Made by a program: the position numbers and the translations under genes. DNA of 64,000 bases from Oleispirillum sp965228165 (lineage in GTDB: Bacteria; Pseudomonadota; Alphaproteobacteria; Rhodospirillales; Rhodospirillaceae): positions 868,001 through 932,000 of the forward strand of contig CBDDHB010000003.1 of NCBI GenBank assembly GCA_965228165.1. Direction: 5' to 3'. Shown here one piece after another: positions 35,033-43,727 of the stretch. The notes beneath the pieces were generated by a model. That model made no database searches and was not told where the DNA came from. It saw nothing but the letters and a program-made list of their open reading frames with translations. Every line of letters starts with the position of its first letter. Position 1 is the first letter of the stretch.

Positions 35033-36115
35033 ATGATCGACAAGATTGCGCGGACGGCACGCCGGGGTCTGGCCACCGTCATGGTCTGCGGCGCGGCGGT
35101 TCTGGGCGCGACGAACGCGGCGCGGGCCGAAGCCCCGGCGGCGGACGCCACGGCGGCGGTGGCGCTGATGTACCACCGCTTCGGCGAAAACGGCATTCCC
35201 TCCACCAACATCCGGGTCGATCAGTTCGAACGTCACCTGCAAATTCTCGCCGACGGCGGGTTCCAGGTCGTGCCGCTGTCGACGATCGTCGCGGCGTTCA
35301 AGGCCGGAACTCCGGTGCCGCCGAAGACCGTGGCGATCACCGTCGACGACGCCTATGCCTCGGTGCTGTCGGTCGCCTGGCCCCGGCTGAAGGCGCGGGG
35401 CTGGACGATGACCCTGTTCGTCGCCACCGATCCGGTGGACAAGGGAACCCACGGGTACCTTTCCTGGGATCAGATTCGCAAGCTACGCGACGAGGGCATG
35501 GAAATCGGCGCCCATTCCAAGTCCCACGCCCACTTGGCCAGGCTCTCCCCCGAGGCCGCCGCCGCCGAGGTCGCCGCCTCCAACGCTCGCTTCGCGACGG
35601 AACTGGGCGCGGCGCCGAAGCTGTTCGCCTATCCCTACGGCGAAGCCAACGCCGCCACCCTCGCCCTTGCCGCCAAGACCTACGACGCCGCCTTCGGGCA
35701 ACATTCCGGCGTGCTCACCGCCGCCGATCACCGCCACTTCCTGCCGCGCTTCGCCCTGAACGAAACCTTCGGCTCGGAAGACCGGTTCCGGCTGGTGATC
35801 AACGCCCTGCCGATTCCGGTTTCCGACCTCGCTCCCGCCGATCCGACGCTTTCCGCCAACCCGCCGATGTTCGGCTTTACCGTCGCCGACCCGGGGGTCT
35901 CGCTGCGTGGCATCGCCTGCTTCGCTTCCAGCGACGGCGAAACCAAAACCGAGGTCCTCGGTCGCCGGATCGAGGTACGCCAGACCAAACCCTTCAAAAG
36001 CACCCGCGGCCGGATCAACTGCACCGCGCCGGGACCGGACGGGCGCTGGCGCTGGTTCGGCCGGATGTTCTATATCCCCGCCGCCTTGCGCGTTGACGGC
36101 GCATGGGACGACTAA
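35033..36115 (+). CDS. exported polysaccharide deacetylase
   Basis: Protein of 360 residues. A Sec signal peptide (about residues 1-30, ending ARA-E) is followed by a NodB-homology deacetylase domain: LMYHRFGE at the start, metal-binding aspartates in AITVDDAYAS (TFDD replaced by TVDD), the HSKSHAHL motif (HxxxH metal ligands) and FAYPYGEAN. The C-terminal 110 residues are unlike typical deacetylases and may be an accessory domain. Probably periplasmic and acting on an N-acetylated polysaccharide. Start ATG 35033. Confidence 0.9.
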   Translation: MIDKIARTARRGLATVMVCGAAVLGATNAARAEAPAADATAAVALMYHRFGENGIPSTNIRVDQFERHLQILADGGFQVVPLSTIVAAFKAGTPVPPKTVAITVDDAYASVLSVAWPRLKARGWTMTLFVATDPVDKGTHGYLSWDQIRKLRDEGMEIGAHSKSHAHLARLSPEAAAAEVAASNARFATELGAAPKLFAYPYGEANAATLALAAKTYDAAFGQHSGVLTAADHRHFLPRFALNETFGSEDRFRLVINALPIPVSDLAPADPTLSANPPMFGFTVADPGVSLRGIACFASSDGETKTEVLGRRIEVRQTKPFKSTRGRINCTAPGPDGRWRWFGRMFYIPAALRVDGAWDD

Positions 36116-36309
36116 AACTAGGCCGGGCTCCGCCCGGACCCGCCAGGGGCCGAATGGCCCCTAGAACCCCGTTCCTTAAGGTTTTGCGCGCAGCGCCATT
36201 GAACCTTCACGCGGCGTGACGGATGACTGCCGCTGACGCGGCGAAAAACGAATGGGACCACAGGGGCCAAGCCCCTGTGCAGGGTCCGGGGCAGCGCCCC
36301 GGCCTGGTT
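36116..36309. repeat. dispersed palindromic mosaic repeat, copy B
   Basis: Between the convergent deacetylase and ribB genes. Order: GGCCGGGCTCCGCCCGGACC, CAGGGGCC...GGCCCCT, TTTTGCGCGCAGCGCCAT, TTCACGCGGCGTGACGG, GCCGCTGACGCGGCGAAAAA with AATGGG, CAGGGGCCAAGCCCCTG, and GTCCGGGGCAGCGCCCCGG with CCTGGTTTT. This is the fullest copy and the reference for the family. The last hairpin with TTTT can act as a terminator. Confidence 0.8.
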
Positions 36310-36966
36310 TTACCGCACCGCCAGCAGGTCGGCGACGGAGACCATCGGCATGCCGTGGGCTTCGGCAAAGGCGGCGAGTTGCGCCCCCCTGGCCATGGTG
36401 CCATCGGGGTTGGTGACTTCCGCCAGCACCCCGGCCGGAGGCAACCCGGCGCGGCGCATCAGATCGAGGGTCGCCTCGGTATGCCCGGCGCGTTCGGCCA
36501 AGCCGCCCGACCTGGCGGCGAGGGGGAAGACGTGACCGGGCCGCGCCAGGTCTTCGGGTTTCGCGCCGGGATCGATGGCGGTCTTGACGGTGGTCACCCG
36601 GTCGGCGGCGGAGACGCCGGTGGTGACGCCGGTTTTCGCCTCGATCGACACGGTGAACGCGGTGCCGAAGGCGGAGGAATTTTCCGCCACCATCGGCGGC
36701 AGATCGAGTGCGCGGCAACGCGCCTCGGGCAGAACCAGACAGACGATGCCCGAGCCTTCGCGGATCAGCAGCGCCATCTGCGGCACGGTCAGGGTATGGG
36801 CGGCGAAGATCATGTCGCCCTCGTTCTCGCGGCCGGGATCGTCGGTGACGACGCCGCCGCCGCCCCGACACAAGGCGGCGATGGCGGCGGCCACCCGCAA
36901 GGCGGGGGTGGCGGCGGGGGATTCGCACAGATCTTCCAGGGTCGGAAAGAGATTCAGATGATCCAC
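36310..36966 (-). CDS. ribB: 3,4-dihydroxy-2-butanone-4-phosphate synthase
   Basis: Protein of 218 residues making the four-carbon unit of riboflavin from ribulose 5-phosphate. Metal and substrate residues are in DDPGRENEGDMIFAA (about 42-56) and in PGHVFPLAARSGGLAERAGHTEATLDL. The GTP cyclohydrolase II domain found in RibBA fusions is absent, so this is a stand-alone RibB. It lies downstream of an FMN riboswitch, which should switch it off when FMN is plentiful. Confidence 0.97.
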   Translation of the reverse strand: MDHLNLFPTLEDLCESPAATPALRVAAAIAALCRGGGGVVTDDPGRENEGDMIFAAHTLTVPQMALLIREGSGIVCLVLPEARCRALDLPPMVAENSSAFGTAFTVSIEAKTGVTTGVSAADRVTTVKTAIDPGAKPEDLARPGHVFPLAARSGGLAERAGHTEATLDLMRRAGLPPAGVLAEVTNPDGTMARGAQLAAFAEAHGMPMVSVADLLAVR

Positions 36967-37093
36967 GGTCTCACATGCTCCTGCGTGAGCCTGAATCAGG
37001 GCGGCGCAACGGTTCGCGGCGGCCTTTCGGGGGCCGTCCGCGCGCGGACGCTCCGGCCTCGGGGGGTCCCGAAAACCGGCCCGTCTGCCCGTC

Positions 37094-37233
37094 CTCTTCC
37101 ATCCGGACTGTCACCGTCGGCCCCGGCTTTTCACCGGGTCTGCTGACCCCGCCGCAGGTGCGGCGGGCGCTCGCGGGCTCTCCCCGTTTCGGGGAATACC
37201 GCCGGTGGGGAATTGCACCCCGCCCTGAGAACA
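37094..37233 (-). promoter_or_regulatory. FMN riboswitch (RFN element)
   Basis: On the minus strand the RFN consensus is readable from start to end: TTCTCAGGGCGGGGTGCAAT, CCCCACCGGCGGTA, AGCCCGCGAGCG, GTCAGCAGACCCGGTG, and GCCGACGGTGACAGTCCGGA with GGAAGAG. It lies about 130 bases upstream of ribB, so it acts on that gene. The divergent P-type ATPase gene starts on the other side. Confidence 0.96.
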
Positions 37234-37354
37234 AGCATATCCAATGCCGGTGACTATCGCGCCGCCGCCCCGGTCGGGTCAAGCCCCCGCCCTGGACGGA
37301 TTCATACGCGCGTGCGACAGTTCCGACGAAGTCCCGTTTCCGAAGAGCGACCGG

Positions 37355-39904
37355 ATGTCCGACCCGCAGTCCCAACCGATTCCGCCGCCCCCGCCCGAGG
37401 GCCTCTATCGCCGCGTCGCGCTGCCGCTTTCCGGGATGACCGGGGCGACCGCCGGGGAGCGGGTGCGCAACCGCCTGCGCCGCATGGACGGGGTGATCGC
37501 GGTGGAGATCGCCGCCGACTTAAGCGGCGCGACCCTGGCCCTGGACCCGGGACGCGCCGCCCTGCCCGATCTGGCGCGCGAGGTGGAAAGCCTGGGCTAT
37601 GCGGTTCTCGACGTCCTGACGCCTTTGTCGATTCGCGGCATGACCTCCAGCGCCTGCGTGGCGCGGGTCCGTCATGCCCTGGAATCGGTGGACGGGGTGA
37701 TCGAGGCGCAGATCAACCCGGTCCTGAATCGCGCCGACGTCCGCCTGGTCGCCCCCGACCGCCGCATCGACGAACTGATGCAGGCGGTGCGCCGCGCCGG
37801 ATACGGCGTCACCCCGCTCGGCGAGCACGGCGCGGTGGCCGACGTGGAAAGCGCCGCCGTCTATGGCAGCGGCGCGGGCGCCACCCGTCCGGAATCCCTG
37901 ATGCTGGGGATGGTCCTGGTGCTCACCGCGCCGCTTTTGCTCAATCTCGGCTGGCAGGTTCTGTCCGGACGTCCGCTGTTCGCCGTCGCCTGGGCCTTCC
38001 TGCTGTCGGCGGCGGTTCTGGGTCTGGGCGGCGCACGCTATGCCTTCGGCGCGTGGCGCGCGGTGCGCCAGCGCGAAACCACGATGGATCTTCTGGTGGT
38101 GCTGGGCGCGTCGTCGGCCTTTTTCTACAACCTGATCGCCTGGATCGCGGTGGGACCGGACGGACGCAACCTCTATTTCGAGACCGCCGCCGCGATCATC
38201 GCCTTCGTCCGCCTGGGCAAATGGCTGGAAGCGATGGTCAAGCACGGCACCACGCGGGCGATTCGCGGCCTGATGGAACTGCGCGCCAAAAGCGCCCGCG
38301 TCGCCCGCGACGGCGGCTTCGTCTCCAAGCCGATCGACGCCGTCGCGGTGGGCGAGGTGGTGGTGGTCAAGCCCTACGAACGCATCCCGGTGGACGGCGT
38401 CATCGTGCGCGGCGAAAGCACCGTCGATTCCTCGATGATCACCGGCGCTGGCCTGCCCGAGGACAAGGCGCCGGGCGACGCGGTGACCGGCGGCACGATG
38501 AACGGCGGCGGCACCCTGCACATCGTGGCGGAACGGGTCGCCGCCCAGTCCACCCTGGCGCGGATCATCGCCCTGGTCGAGGAAGCGCAGGCGCGCAAGG
38601 TGCCGCTGCAACGCTTCGTCGATCGCGCCGCCACCGCCTTCGTCCCCCTGGTGCTGGGGGTGGCGGGATTCACCCTGTTCGCCTGGCTGGCGGTGGACGG
38701 CTCCTTCTCCCACGCGATCGAGGCGGCGGTGTCGGTGCTGGTGATCGCCTGCCCCTGCGCCCTCGGCTTGGCCGCGCCCACCGCCCTGGTGGCGGGCACC
38801 GGCGCCGCGGCGCGGGCGGGGATTCTGATTCGCGACATCGACAGCCTGGAAAAAGCGCACCGCGTCGATACCGTCCTGTTCGACAAGACCGGCACCCTGT
38901 CCGAGGGTCGGCCCTTCGTCACCTCGGTCGAGGCTCTGGACGGCGACATTTCGCATCTTCTGACCATCGCCGCCTCGGCGCAGCAGGGCAACGAGCACCC
39001 GCTGGGCCGTGCCATCCTGGAATACGCCGGGAACTACGGCATCGTGCCGTCGTCGCTGAAATCCTTCGAGGCGATGCCCGGTCGCGGCGTGCGCGCGGTG
39101 ATCGCCGGACAGACCGAGGTCCTGATCGGCAACCGCCCGCTGATGGAAGGCCACGGCATCGACATGGGGGTGGGCGACTGGATCGCGCCGCTTCTGGCGA
39201 TGGCGGGACGCTCGGCAATCTGGGTCGCCGCCGACGGACGCCTGCTCGGCGGGCTTTCGGTCTGCGACCCCTTGCGCTCCGACGCCCGGCGCGCCGTGGC
39301 GGCGCTGAAGGACGGCGGCATCGCCTGCGCCATCGTTTCCGGCGACGCGGATTCGGCGGTGTCGTCGGTGGCCCAGGCGTTGGGGGTGAAAAACGCCTTC
39401 TGCGACGCTCTGCCGGAAACCAAGATCCGCATCGTCCGCCGCCTGCAAAAGATCGGGCGCAGCGTCGCCATGGTCGGCGACGGCATCAACGACGCCCCGG
39501 CCCTGGCGCAGGCCGACATCGGCATCGCGGTGGGCACCGCCGCCGACGCGGCGATGCAAAGCGCCGACATCACCCTGCTGCGCGCCGACGTGGTGTCGGT
39601 CGCCAACGCGCTCGACGTCTGCCGCGAGACCTGGGCGAAAATCCGGCAGAATCTGGCGCTCGCCTTCGTCTATAACCTGATCGCCCTGCCGGTGGCGGCG
39701 ATGGGGCTCTTGAGCCCGACGGTGGCGGGCGGAGCGATGGCGGCCTCCAGCGTCAGCGCCGTGGTCAACGCCTTCCTGCTGACCCGCTGGAAGCCCCGCC
39801 TGCCCGAGGCGCCGCCCCCCCCCCCCGACGCGCCGCACGACCCCTGCCGCGCCGCCGCCGCGCCCGCGACGCAAGGGGAGGACAAACCCGAGACGCCATG
39901 CTAA
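37355..39904 (+). CDS. heavy-metal (copper-type) P1B-ATPase with degenerate motifs
   Basis: Protein of 849 residues with two N-terminal HMA-like domains, eight predicted transmembrane helices, CPC metal site (466-468, IACPCALG), phosphorylation motif DKTGT (Asp510), the NEHPLG nucleotide motif and GDGINDAPAL. Copper-type residues MAASS are in the last helices. Oddities: both HMA domains have lost the CxxC pair (GMTGATAG; GMTSSAC), and the actuator motif TGE reads TGA (363-365) in VDSSMITGAGLPED. In P-ATPases that Glu drives dephosphorylation. The Pro-rich tail contains a run of twelve C (about 39815-39826), which is indel-prone. Start ATG 37355. Confidence 0.88.
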   Translation: MSDPQSQPIPPPPPEGLYRRVALPLSGMTGATAGERVRNRLRRMDGVIAVEIAADLSGATLALDPGRAALPDLAREVESLGYAVLDVLTPLSIRGMTSSACVARVRHALESVDGVIEAQINPVLNRADVRLVAPDRRIDELMQAVRRAGYGVTPLGEHGAVADVESAAVYGSGAGATRPESLMLGMVLVLTAPLLLNLGWQVLSGRPLFAVAWAFLLSAAVLGLGGARYAFGAWRAVRQRETTMDLLVVLGASSAFFYNLIAWIAVGPDGRNLYFETAAAIIAFVRLGKWLEAMVKHGTTRAIRGLMELRAKSARVARDGGFVSKPIDAVAVGEVVVVKPYERIPVDGVIVRGESTVDSSMITGAGLPEDKAPGDAVTGGTMNGGGTLHIVAERVAAQSTLARIIALVEEAQARKVPLQRFVDRAATAFVPLVLGVAGFTLFAWLAVDGSFSHAIEAAVSVLVIACPCALGLAAPTALVAGTGAAARAGILIRDIDSLEKAHRVDTVLFDKTGTLSEGRPFVTSVEALDGDISHLLTIAASAQQGNEHPLGRAILEYAGNYGIVPSSLKSFEAMPGRGVRAVIAGQTEVLIGNRPLMEGHGIDMGVGDWIAPLLAMAGRSAIWVAADGRLLGGLSVCDPLRSDARRAVAALKDGGIACAIVSGDADSAVSSVAQALGVKNAFCDALPETKIRIVRRLQKIGRSVAMVGDGINDAPALAQADIGIAVGTAADAAMQSADITLLRADVVSVANALDVCRETWAKIRQNLALAFVYNLIALPVAAMGLLSPTVAGGAMAASSVSAVVNAFLLTRWKPRLPEAPPPPPDAPHDPCRAAAAPATQGEDKPETPC

Positions 39905-39941
39905 AACGCCTTTTGTCGTTTTCCGTCCCAAGGATGCCGCA

Positions 39942-40595
39942 ATGACCACACCGCCGTTCTCCCCCATTCTGCTGGGCGGATTGCTGATGCGAGCGGTCCC
40001 CACCGAGATTCTTCAGCCGATCGCCGACGGCATGGCGCGCCGCCTGCAAGACCGCCACCCCGGCGTGTTCGAGCGCCTGAATCCGCTCGGCCCCCGCCGC
40101 TTCCTGATCGACGTCGTCGATCTGCCCTGGACCTTCCTGCTTTCCGTCGCCGAGAGCGAGGGCGCGGTCACGGTGCTGCGCAAGGACACCAACGAGGCCG
40201 CCGACGCCACCATCCGCGCGCCCCTGAAGGTGCTGTTCGGCCTGCTCGACGGCAGCATCGACGGCGACGCGATGTTCTTCACCCGCGATATGACCTTCGA
40301 GGGCGACACCGAGGCGGTGGTCGCCTTACGCAACGCCCTCGACGGCGCGGACATCGACCTGATCGCCGATCTGGCCGAATCGCTGGGGCCGCTGAAGGGC
40401 GGCGCGACGCGGCTTTCCGAATGCCTGCTGGCCGCCTATGCCCGCCTGAAATCCGACCTGTCCACCGTCGGCGACGCCCTGACCCAGCCCGCGGTGCGCC
40501 GCGCCGAGGCCCAGGCCCGCCGCATCGACGAACTGGAAACCCGCTGCGCGCAGTTGGAAAAAGCCTTGCGGCGCACCCGCTCCGTTCCCACCTGA
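39942..40595 (+). CDS. ubiT: UbiT, SCP2-domain ubiquinone biosynthesis accessory factor
   Basis: Protein of 217 residues with an SCP2 sterol-carrier-like lipid-binding domain (about 30-130: GPRRFLIDVVDLPWTFLLSV... DATIRAPLKVLFGLLDGSIDGDAMFFTRDMTFEGDTEAVVALRNALD) and a C-terminal helical tail with a coiled coil. UbiT binds the prenylated intermediates in the oxygen-independent ubiquinone pathway. It is 37 bases after the ATPase gene and directly before ubiU and ubiV, the characteristic trio. Confidence 0.9.
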   Translation: MTTPPFSPILLGGLLMRAVPTEILQPIADGMARRLQDRHPGVFERLNPLGPRRFLIDVVDLPWTFLLSVAESEGAVTVLRKDTNEAADATIRAPLKVLFGLLDGSIDGDAMFFTRDMTFEGDTEAVVALRNALDGADIDLIADLAESLGPLKGGATRLSECLLAAYARLKSDLSTVGDALTQPAVRRAEAQARRIDELETRCAQLEKALRRTRSVPT

Positions 40596-40639
40596 GAGCG
40601 GCTCGCAATTCAAGCCCCGTCCGACAAGGAGGCCCGCCC

Positions 40640-41659
40640 ATGACTCGCGTTGCCCGCGATCCGTCCCGCCCGGTGTCCACCCTGGAACTGGTCTGCCCGG
40701 CGGGAACCCCCGCCGCCCTGCGCACCGCCGTGGACGCCGGGGCGCACACCGTCTATTGCGGCTTCCGCGACGACACCAACGCCCGCAACTTCCCCGGCCT
40801 CAACTTCAGCCGCGAGGAACTGGCCGAAGGCGTCGCCTATGCCCACGACCACGGCTCCGACGTGCTGGTGGCGATCAACACCTTCCCCACCGCGGGCAAC
40901 CTGGACCCCTGGCACCGCGCCATCGACGACGCGGCCAGAATCGGCGTCGATGCGGCGATCCTGGCCGATATCGGCCTCGCCGCCTATGCCCGCGACAACC
41001 ACCCCAAGCTGCGCCGCCACCTGTCGGTGCAGGCGGCGGCCTCCACCCCCGAAGGAATCAACTTCTACGCCCGCGAATTCGGCATCCAACGGGTGGTGCT
41101 GCCCCGCGTCCTCACCCTGCCCGAGATCAAGGAACTCAACCGCCATACCGAGGTCGAGACCGAGGTCTTCGTCTTCGGCGGCCTGTGCGTGATGGCCGAG
41201 GGACGGTGCTCCCTCTCCTCCTACGTCACCGGCAAATCGCCGAACAAGACCGGCGTCTGTTCCCCCGCCAGCCACGTCGAATACGTCGATCACGGCAACG
41301 GCCTGGATTCAAAGCTCGGCGGCTTCACCATCAACCGCTTCGCCGACGGCGAACCGGCGGGATACCCCACCCTGTGCAAGGGCCGCTTCGCCGCCAACGA
41401 CAAGACGAGCTACCTGTTCGAGGAACCGGTCAGCCTGAACCTGCTGACCATGCTGCCCGAGGTCGCCGACGCGGGCGTCACCGCCCTGAAAATCGAAGGC
41501 CGCCAACGCGGCCGCGCCTACGTCGAAAAGGTGGTCAAGGCCTTCCGCGCCGCAGTGGACGCCCTCGACCGCGGCGAAACCCTGGACGCCGCCGCCATCG
41601 ACGATTTGACCGAAGGGGGCCGCGAAACCGCCGGCGCCTATAAGAAAGCCTGGCACTAG
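40640..41659 (+). CDS. ubiU: UbiU, oxygen-independent ubiquinone hydroxylase component (U32 family)
   Basis: Protein of 339 residues of the peptidase U32-like family. Four cysteines, Cys183, Cys190, Cys207 and Cys246 (GGLCVMAEGRC, KTGVCSPA, YPTLCKGR), match the 4Fe-4S ligands described for UbiU. With UbiV it introduces ring hydroxyls without oxygen. AAGGAGG lies 8 bases before the ATG. Separated from ubiV by 245 bases that contain a mosaic repeat. Confidence 0.94.
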   Translation: MTRVARDPSRPVSTLELVCPAGTPAALRTAVDAGAHTVYCGFRDDTNARNFPGLNFSREELAEGVAYAHDHGSDVLVAINTFPTAGNLDPWHRAIDDAARIGVDAAILADIGLAAYARDNHPKLRRHLSVQAAASTPEGINFYAREFGIQRVVLPRVLTLPEIKELNRHTEVETEVFVFGGLCVMAEGRCSLSSYVTGKSPNKTGVCSPASHVEYVDHGNGLDSKLGGFTINRFADGEPAGYPTLCKGRFAANDKTSYLFEEPVSLNLLTMLPEVADAGVTALKIEGRQRGRAYVEKVVKAFRAAVDALDRGETLDAAAIDDLTEGGRETAGAYKKAWH

Positions 41660-41710
41660 AACCAAGCCGAAAACGACATGATACGGTTCAATGCGCTACG
41701 CACATCACAT

Positions 41711-41813
41711 CCGTCATGGCCGGGCTTGTCCCGGCCATCCACGACTTGTTTTCCAAGGAGCCGGACAACAAGGCGTGGACCCTCGGAACAAGTCCGAGGG
41801 TGACGAAGCGAGG
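41711..41813. repeat. alphaproteobacterial intergenic mosaic repeat, copy 2, inside ubiUV
   Basis: GTCATGGCCGGGCTTGTCCC with GGCCATCCACG, then CCGGACAACAAGGCGTGGAC and CCCTCGGAACAAGTCCGAGG with GTGACGAAGCGAGG. Same modules and order as 6885-6993. It interrupts an operon whose genes are normally adjacent, so it probably inserted there. The two palindromes could form hairpins in the ubiU-ubiV transcript. Confidence 0.8.
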
Positions 41814-41904
41814 CGACGGCGGCGTGCGTCCCGACGGGACGCTACCTCATAACGCATTGATTCCAGATAATTTATTTTGAATTAAGTCGCCAAGGACCGC
41901 ACCG

Positions 41905-42810
41905 ATGACCGCATCCGCCGCCAAACTCACCCTCGGGCCGCAACTGTTCAACTGGACCAACGATAAACGCCGCGACTTCTATTTCCGCGTCGCCGACGAA
42001 GCCGACGTCGATACCGTGGTCCTGGGCGAGGTCGTCTGCGCCAAACGCGCCCCCTTCCAGACCCCCCTCTGGCCCGAGGTGATCGAACGCCTGCAAGACG
42101 CCGGAAAGGAAGTGGTCTTCTCGACCCAGGCCCTCATCCTCTCCAGCCGCGAAATGACCGCGATGCGCGACCTGGTCGCCGAGGACAGCCTCTATTTCGA
42201 AGCCAACGACATCGCCGTGGACGACATGCTGAAAGGCCGACCCCGCATGATCGGCCCGATGATGAACGTCTATAACGAAGGAACCCTCGCCACCCTCGCC
42301 GCCAACGGCGCGGACCGCATCTGCCTGCCGGTCGAACTGCCGGGCCGCGCCATCGCCGCCCTGGCGAAAACCCAATTGATGGAGGTGGAGGTCTTCGCCT
42401 TCGGTCGCATGCCGCTCGCCATCGCCGCGCGCTGCTATCACGCCCGCGCCCATAACCTGGCGAAAGACAACTGCCGATACGTCTGCGACCGCGACCCCGA
42501 CGGCATGACCGTCGATACCCTGGACGGCAAACCCTTCCTCGCCGTCAACGGCACCCAAACCATGTCCTATGCCGTCGCCAACCTCGCCGCCGAAATCCCC
42601 GCGATGATCGACATGGGGGTCAGCCGCTTCCGCCTCTCCCCCCACGCCATCGATATGGTCCGTATCGCCCAACTCTTCCGGGGCGTCATCGACGGCACCA
42701 TCGACCCGGCGGAAGCCCTGGACGAAACCGACGGCCTGATCGACGGCGCCCCCAACTCCAACGGCTTCTTCCACGACGTCGAAGGCCTGAAATACAAAAA
42801 CGCGGAGTAA
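41905..42810 (+). CDS. ubiV: UbiV, oxygen-independent ubiquinone hydroxylase component (U32 family)
   Basis: Protein of 301 residues. Cys45 (LGEVVCAKR), Cys177, Cys190 and Cys194 (ARCYHARAHNLAKDNCRYVC) correspond to the 4Fe-4S cysteines of UbiV, which forms a heterodimer with UbiU. KLTLGPQLFNW at the start and LSPHAIDM are family features. The last codons (GLKYKNAE) are echoed in a second, non-coding copy at about 43730, so the 3' end seems to have been duplicated around the vapBC module. Confidence 0.94.
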   Translation: MTASAAKLTLGPQLFNWTNDKRRDFYFRVADEADVDTVVLGEVVCAKRAPFQTPLWPEVIERLQDAGKEVVFSTQALILSSREMTAMRDLVAEDSLYFEANDIAVDDMLKGRPRMIGPMMNVYNEGTLATLAANGADRICLPVELPGRAIAALAKTQLMEVEVFAFGRMPLAIAARCYHARAHNLAKDNCRYVCDRDPDGMTVDTLDGKPFLAVNGTQTMSYAVANLAAEIPAMIDMGVSRFRLSPHAIDMVRIAQLFRGVIDGTIDPAEALDETDGLIDGAPNSNGFFHDVEGLKYKNAE

Positions 42811-42985
42811 GGGTTAAGGGAAGGTAGGGGGTAAAACGTTGCGAGGGGACTTCCCTCCGGGGGATTTCCACCCTCAAATCGCCCCACTGGGGCGATTTGT
42901 CCCCTGCGGGGACCGGGGTTCCAATCCCCTCGCGCACCCCATGAGTTTCTTCCGCCGCATCACCGGCAGGCATCGTCGAGAGGGA
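42811..42985. repeat. repeat block between ubiV and vapC (left flank of vapBC)
   Basis: Starts in a G-rich strip (AGGGTTAAGGGAAGGTAGGG), then GCGAGGGGAC...CCCCTCGC, a perfect hairpin, and CCCCATGAGTTTCTTCCGCC. The end of ubiV plus this block is repeated with mismatches at 43728-43860, including an exact 19-base CATGAGTTTCTTCCGCCGC. It belongs to the dispersed palindromic family. Confidence 0.75.
42876..42898 (+). terminator. perfect hairpin downstream of ubiV
   Basis: AAATCGCCCCA and TGGGGCGATTT, 11 bp, with a single-base loop, then TTTG on the plus strand. It lies 66 bases after ubiV and is a plausible terminator of ubiTUV. It sits inside the repeat block. Confidence 0.65.
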
Positions 42986-43393
42986 TCAATCCGCCACGCA
43001 GAACGGATTGACGATCCGCAGCCCCGCGCCGAACTCCATGCCGTGCTGCATATCCTCCGACCATAACGTATCGCAACCGGCTTGCAGGGCCGCGGCAACG
43101 ATCATCGCGTCGTAAGTGGACAGATTGTAACGCTCGGCCAGCGCCAGCCCGGTTTCGTGGGTCTCGACGGTGATCGGCTGGACGGTCAGCAGACCGCGCA
43201 GCAAAGACAGAAACCCGCGCGTGTCCGGCCACGACATCCCCATCTTGCGGCGCGCGACGTTGGTCAGTTCGTTCAGAACCTGCACGCTGATCACGCCGCC
43301 CTTGCCGATGATCTCTTCCGCGCGATCCGCCTTCACGGAGTCGCCGGACGCGATATAAACCAGGACGTTGGTGTCGAAAAAACTACCGGGCAT
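42986..43393 (-). CDS. vapC: PIN-domain toxin, VapC family
   Basis: Ribonuclease toxin of 135 residues. PIN-domain acidic residues are Asp7 (FFDTNVLVY), Glu42 (LNELTNVA) and the aspartate in YDAMIVAAAL, plus an acidic pair in WSEDM. VapC toxins cleave specific RNAs such as tRNA when free of antitoxin. The ATG at 43393 overlaps the antitoxin gene by 11 bases. The module is flanked by repeats. Confidence 0.92.
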   Translation of the reverse strand: MPGSFFDTNVLVYIASGDSVKADRAEEIIGKGGVISVQVLNELTNVARRKMGMSWPDTRGFLSLLRGLLTVQPITVETHETGLALAERYNLSTYDAMIVAAALQAGCDTLWSEDMQHGMEFGAGLRIVNPFCVAD

Positions 43394-43613
43394 TCGCCTC
43401 GTCCCGGTCGAACTTGAAATCGTCCGGCAGACGGCCACGGAAAGCGCGAAGCCGCTTCAGCAATTCATCGCGGCCCGGCTTGCGCGCAATGCCCAGAGTC
43501 CGCGCATCCGCCACATGAACCTCGATCTCGTCGCCGTCCTTAAGCTCCAATGCTTCCACCACCACGGCAGGCAGACGAACCGCAAGGCCGTTGCCCCACC
43601 TGGAAACCTGCAT
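43383..43613 (-). CDS. vapB: AbrB/MazE-type antitoxin, VapB-like
   Basis: Protein of 76 residues. The N-terminal swapped-hairpin AbrB fold reads MQVSRWGNGLAVRLPAVVVEALELKDGDEIEVHV, typical of DNA-binding antitoxins. The C-terminal half (LLKRLRAFRGRLPDDFKFDRDEANA) should wrap the toxin. GGAGGG lies 5 bases before the ATG at 43613. The perfect inverted repeat just upstream is the likely autoregulatory operator. Confidence 0.9.
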   Translation of the reverse strand: MQVSRWGNGLAVRLPAVVVEALELKDGDEIEVHVADARTLGIARKPGRDELLKRLRAFRGRLPDDFKFDRDEANAR

Positions 43614-43630
43614 GTTGCCCTCCATTGCAT

Positions 43631-43658
43631 GGATATACTCTACGAGAAATGTATATCC
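43631..43658. promoter_or_regulatory. inverted-repeat operator of vapBC
   Basis: GGATATAC and GTATATCC, perfect 8-base arms separated by 12 bases, ending 18 bases before the antitoxin start. The position and AT content fit a promoter-operator where AbrB-type antitoxin or the complex binds. Confidence 0.75.
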
Positions 43659-43727
43659 GGCAGGGAGGCAAATCAAGACACCGCGCGGTCCCGGTACCGA
43701 GCAGCGACACCCCCAACGCCAACCGCG

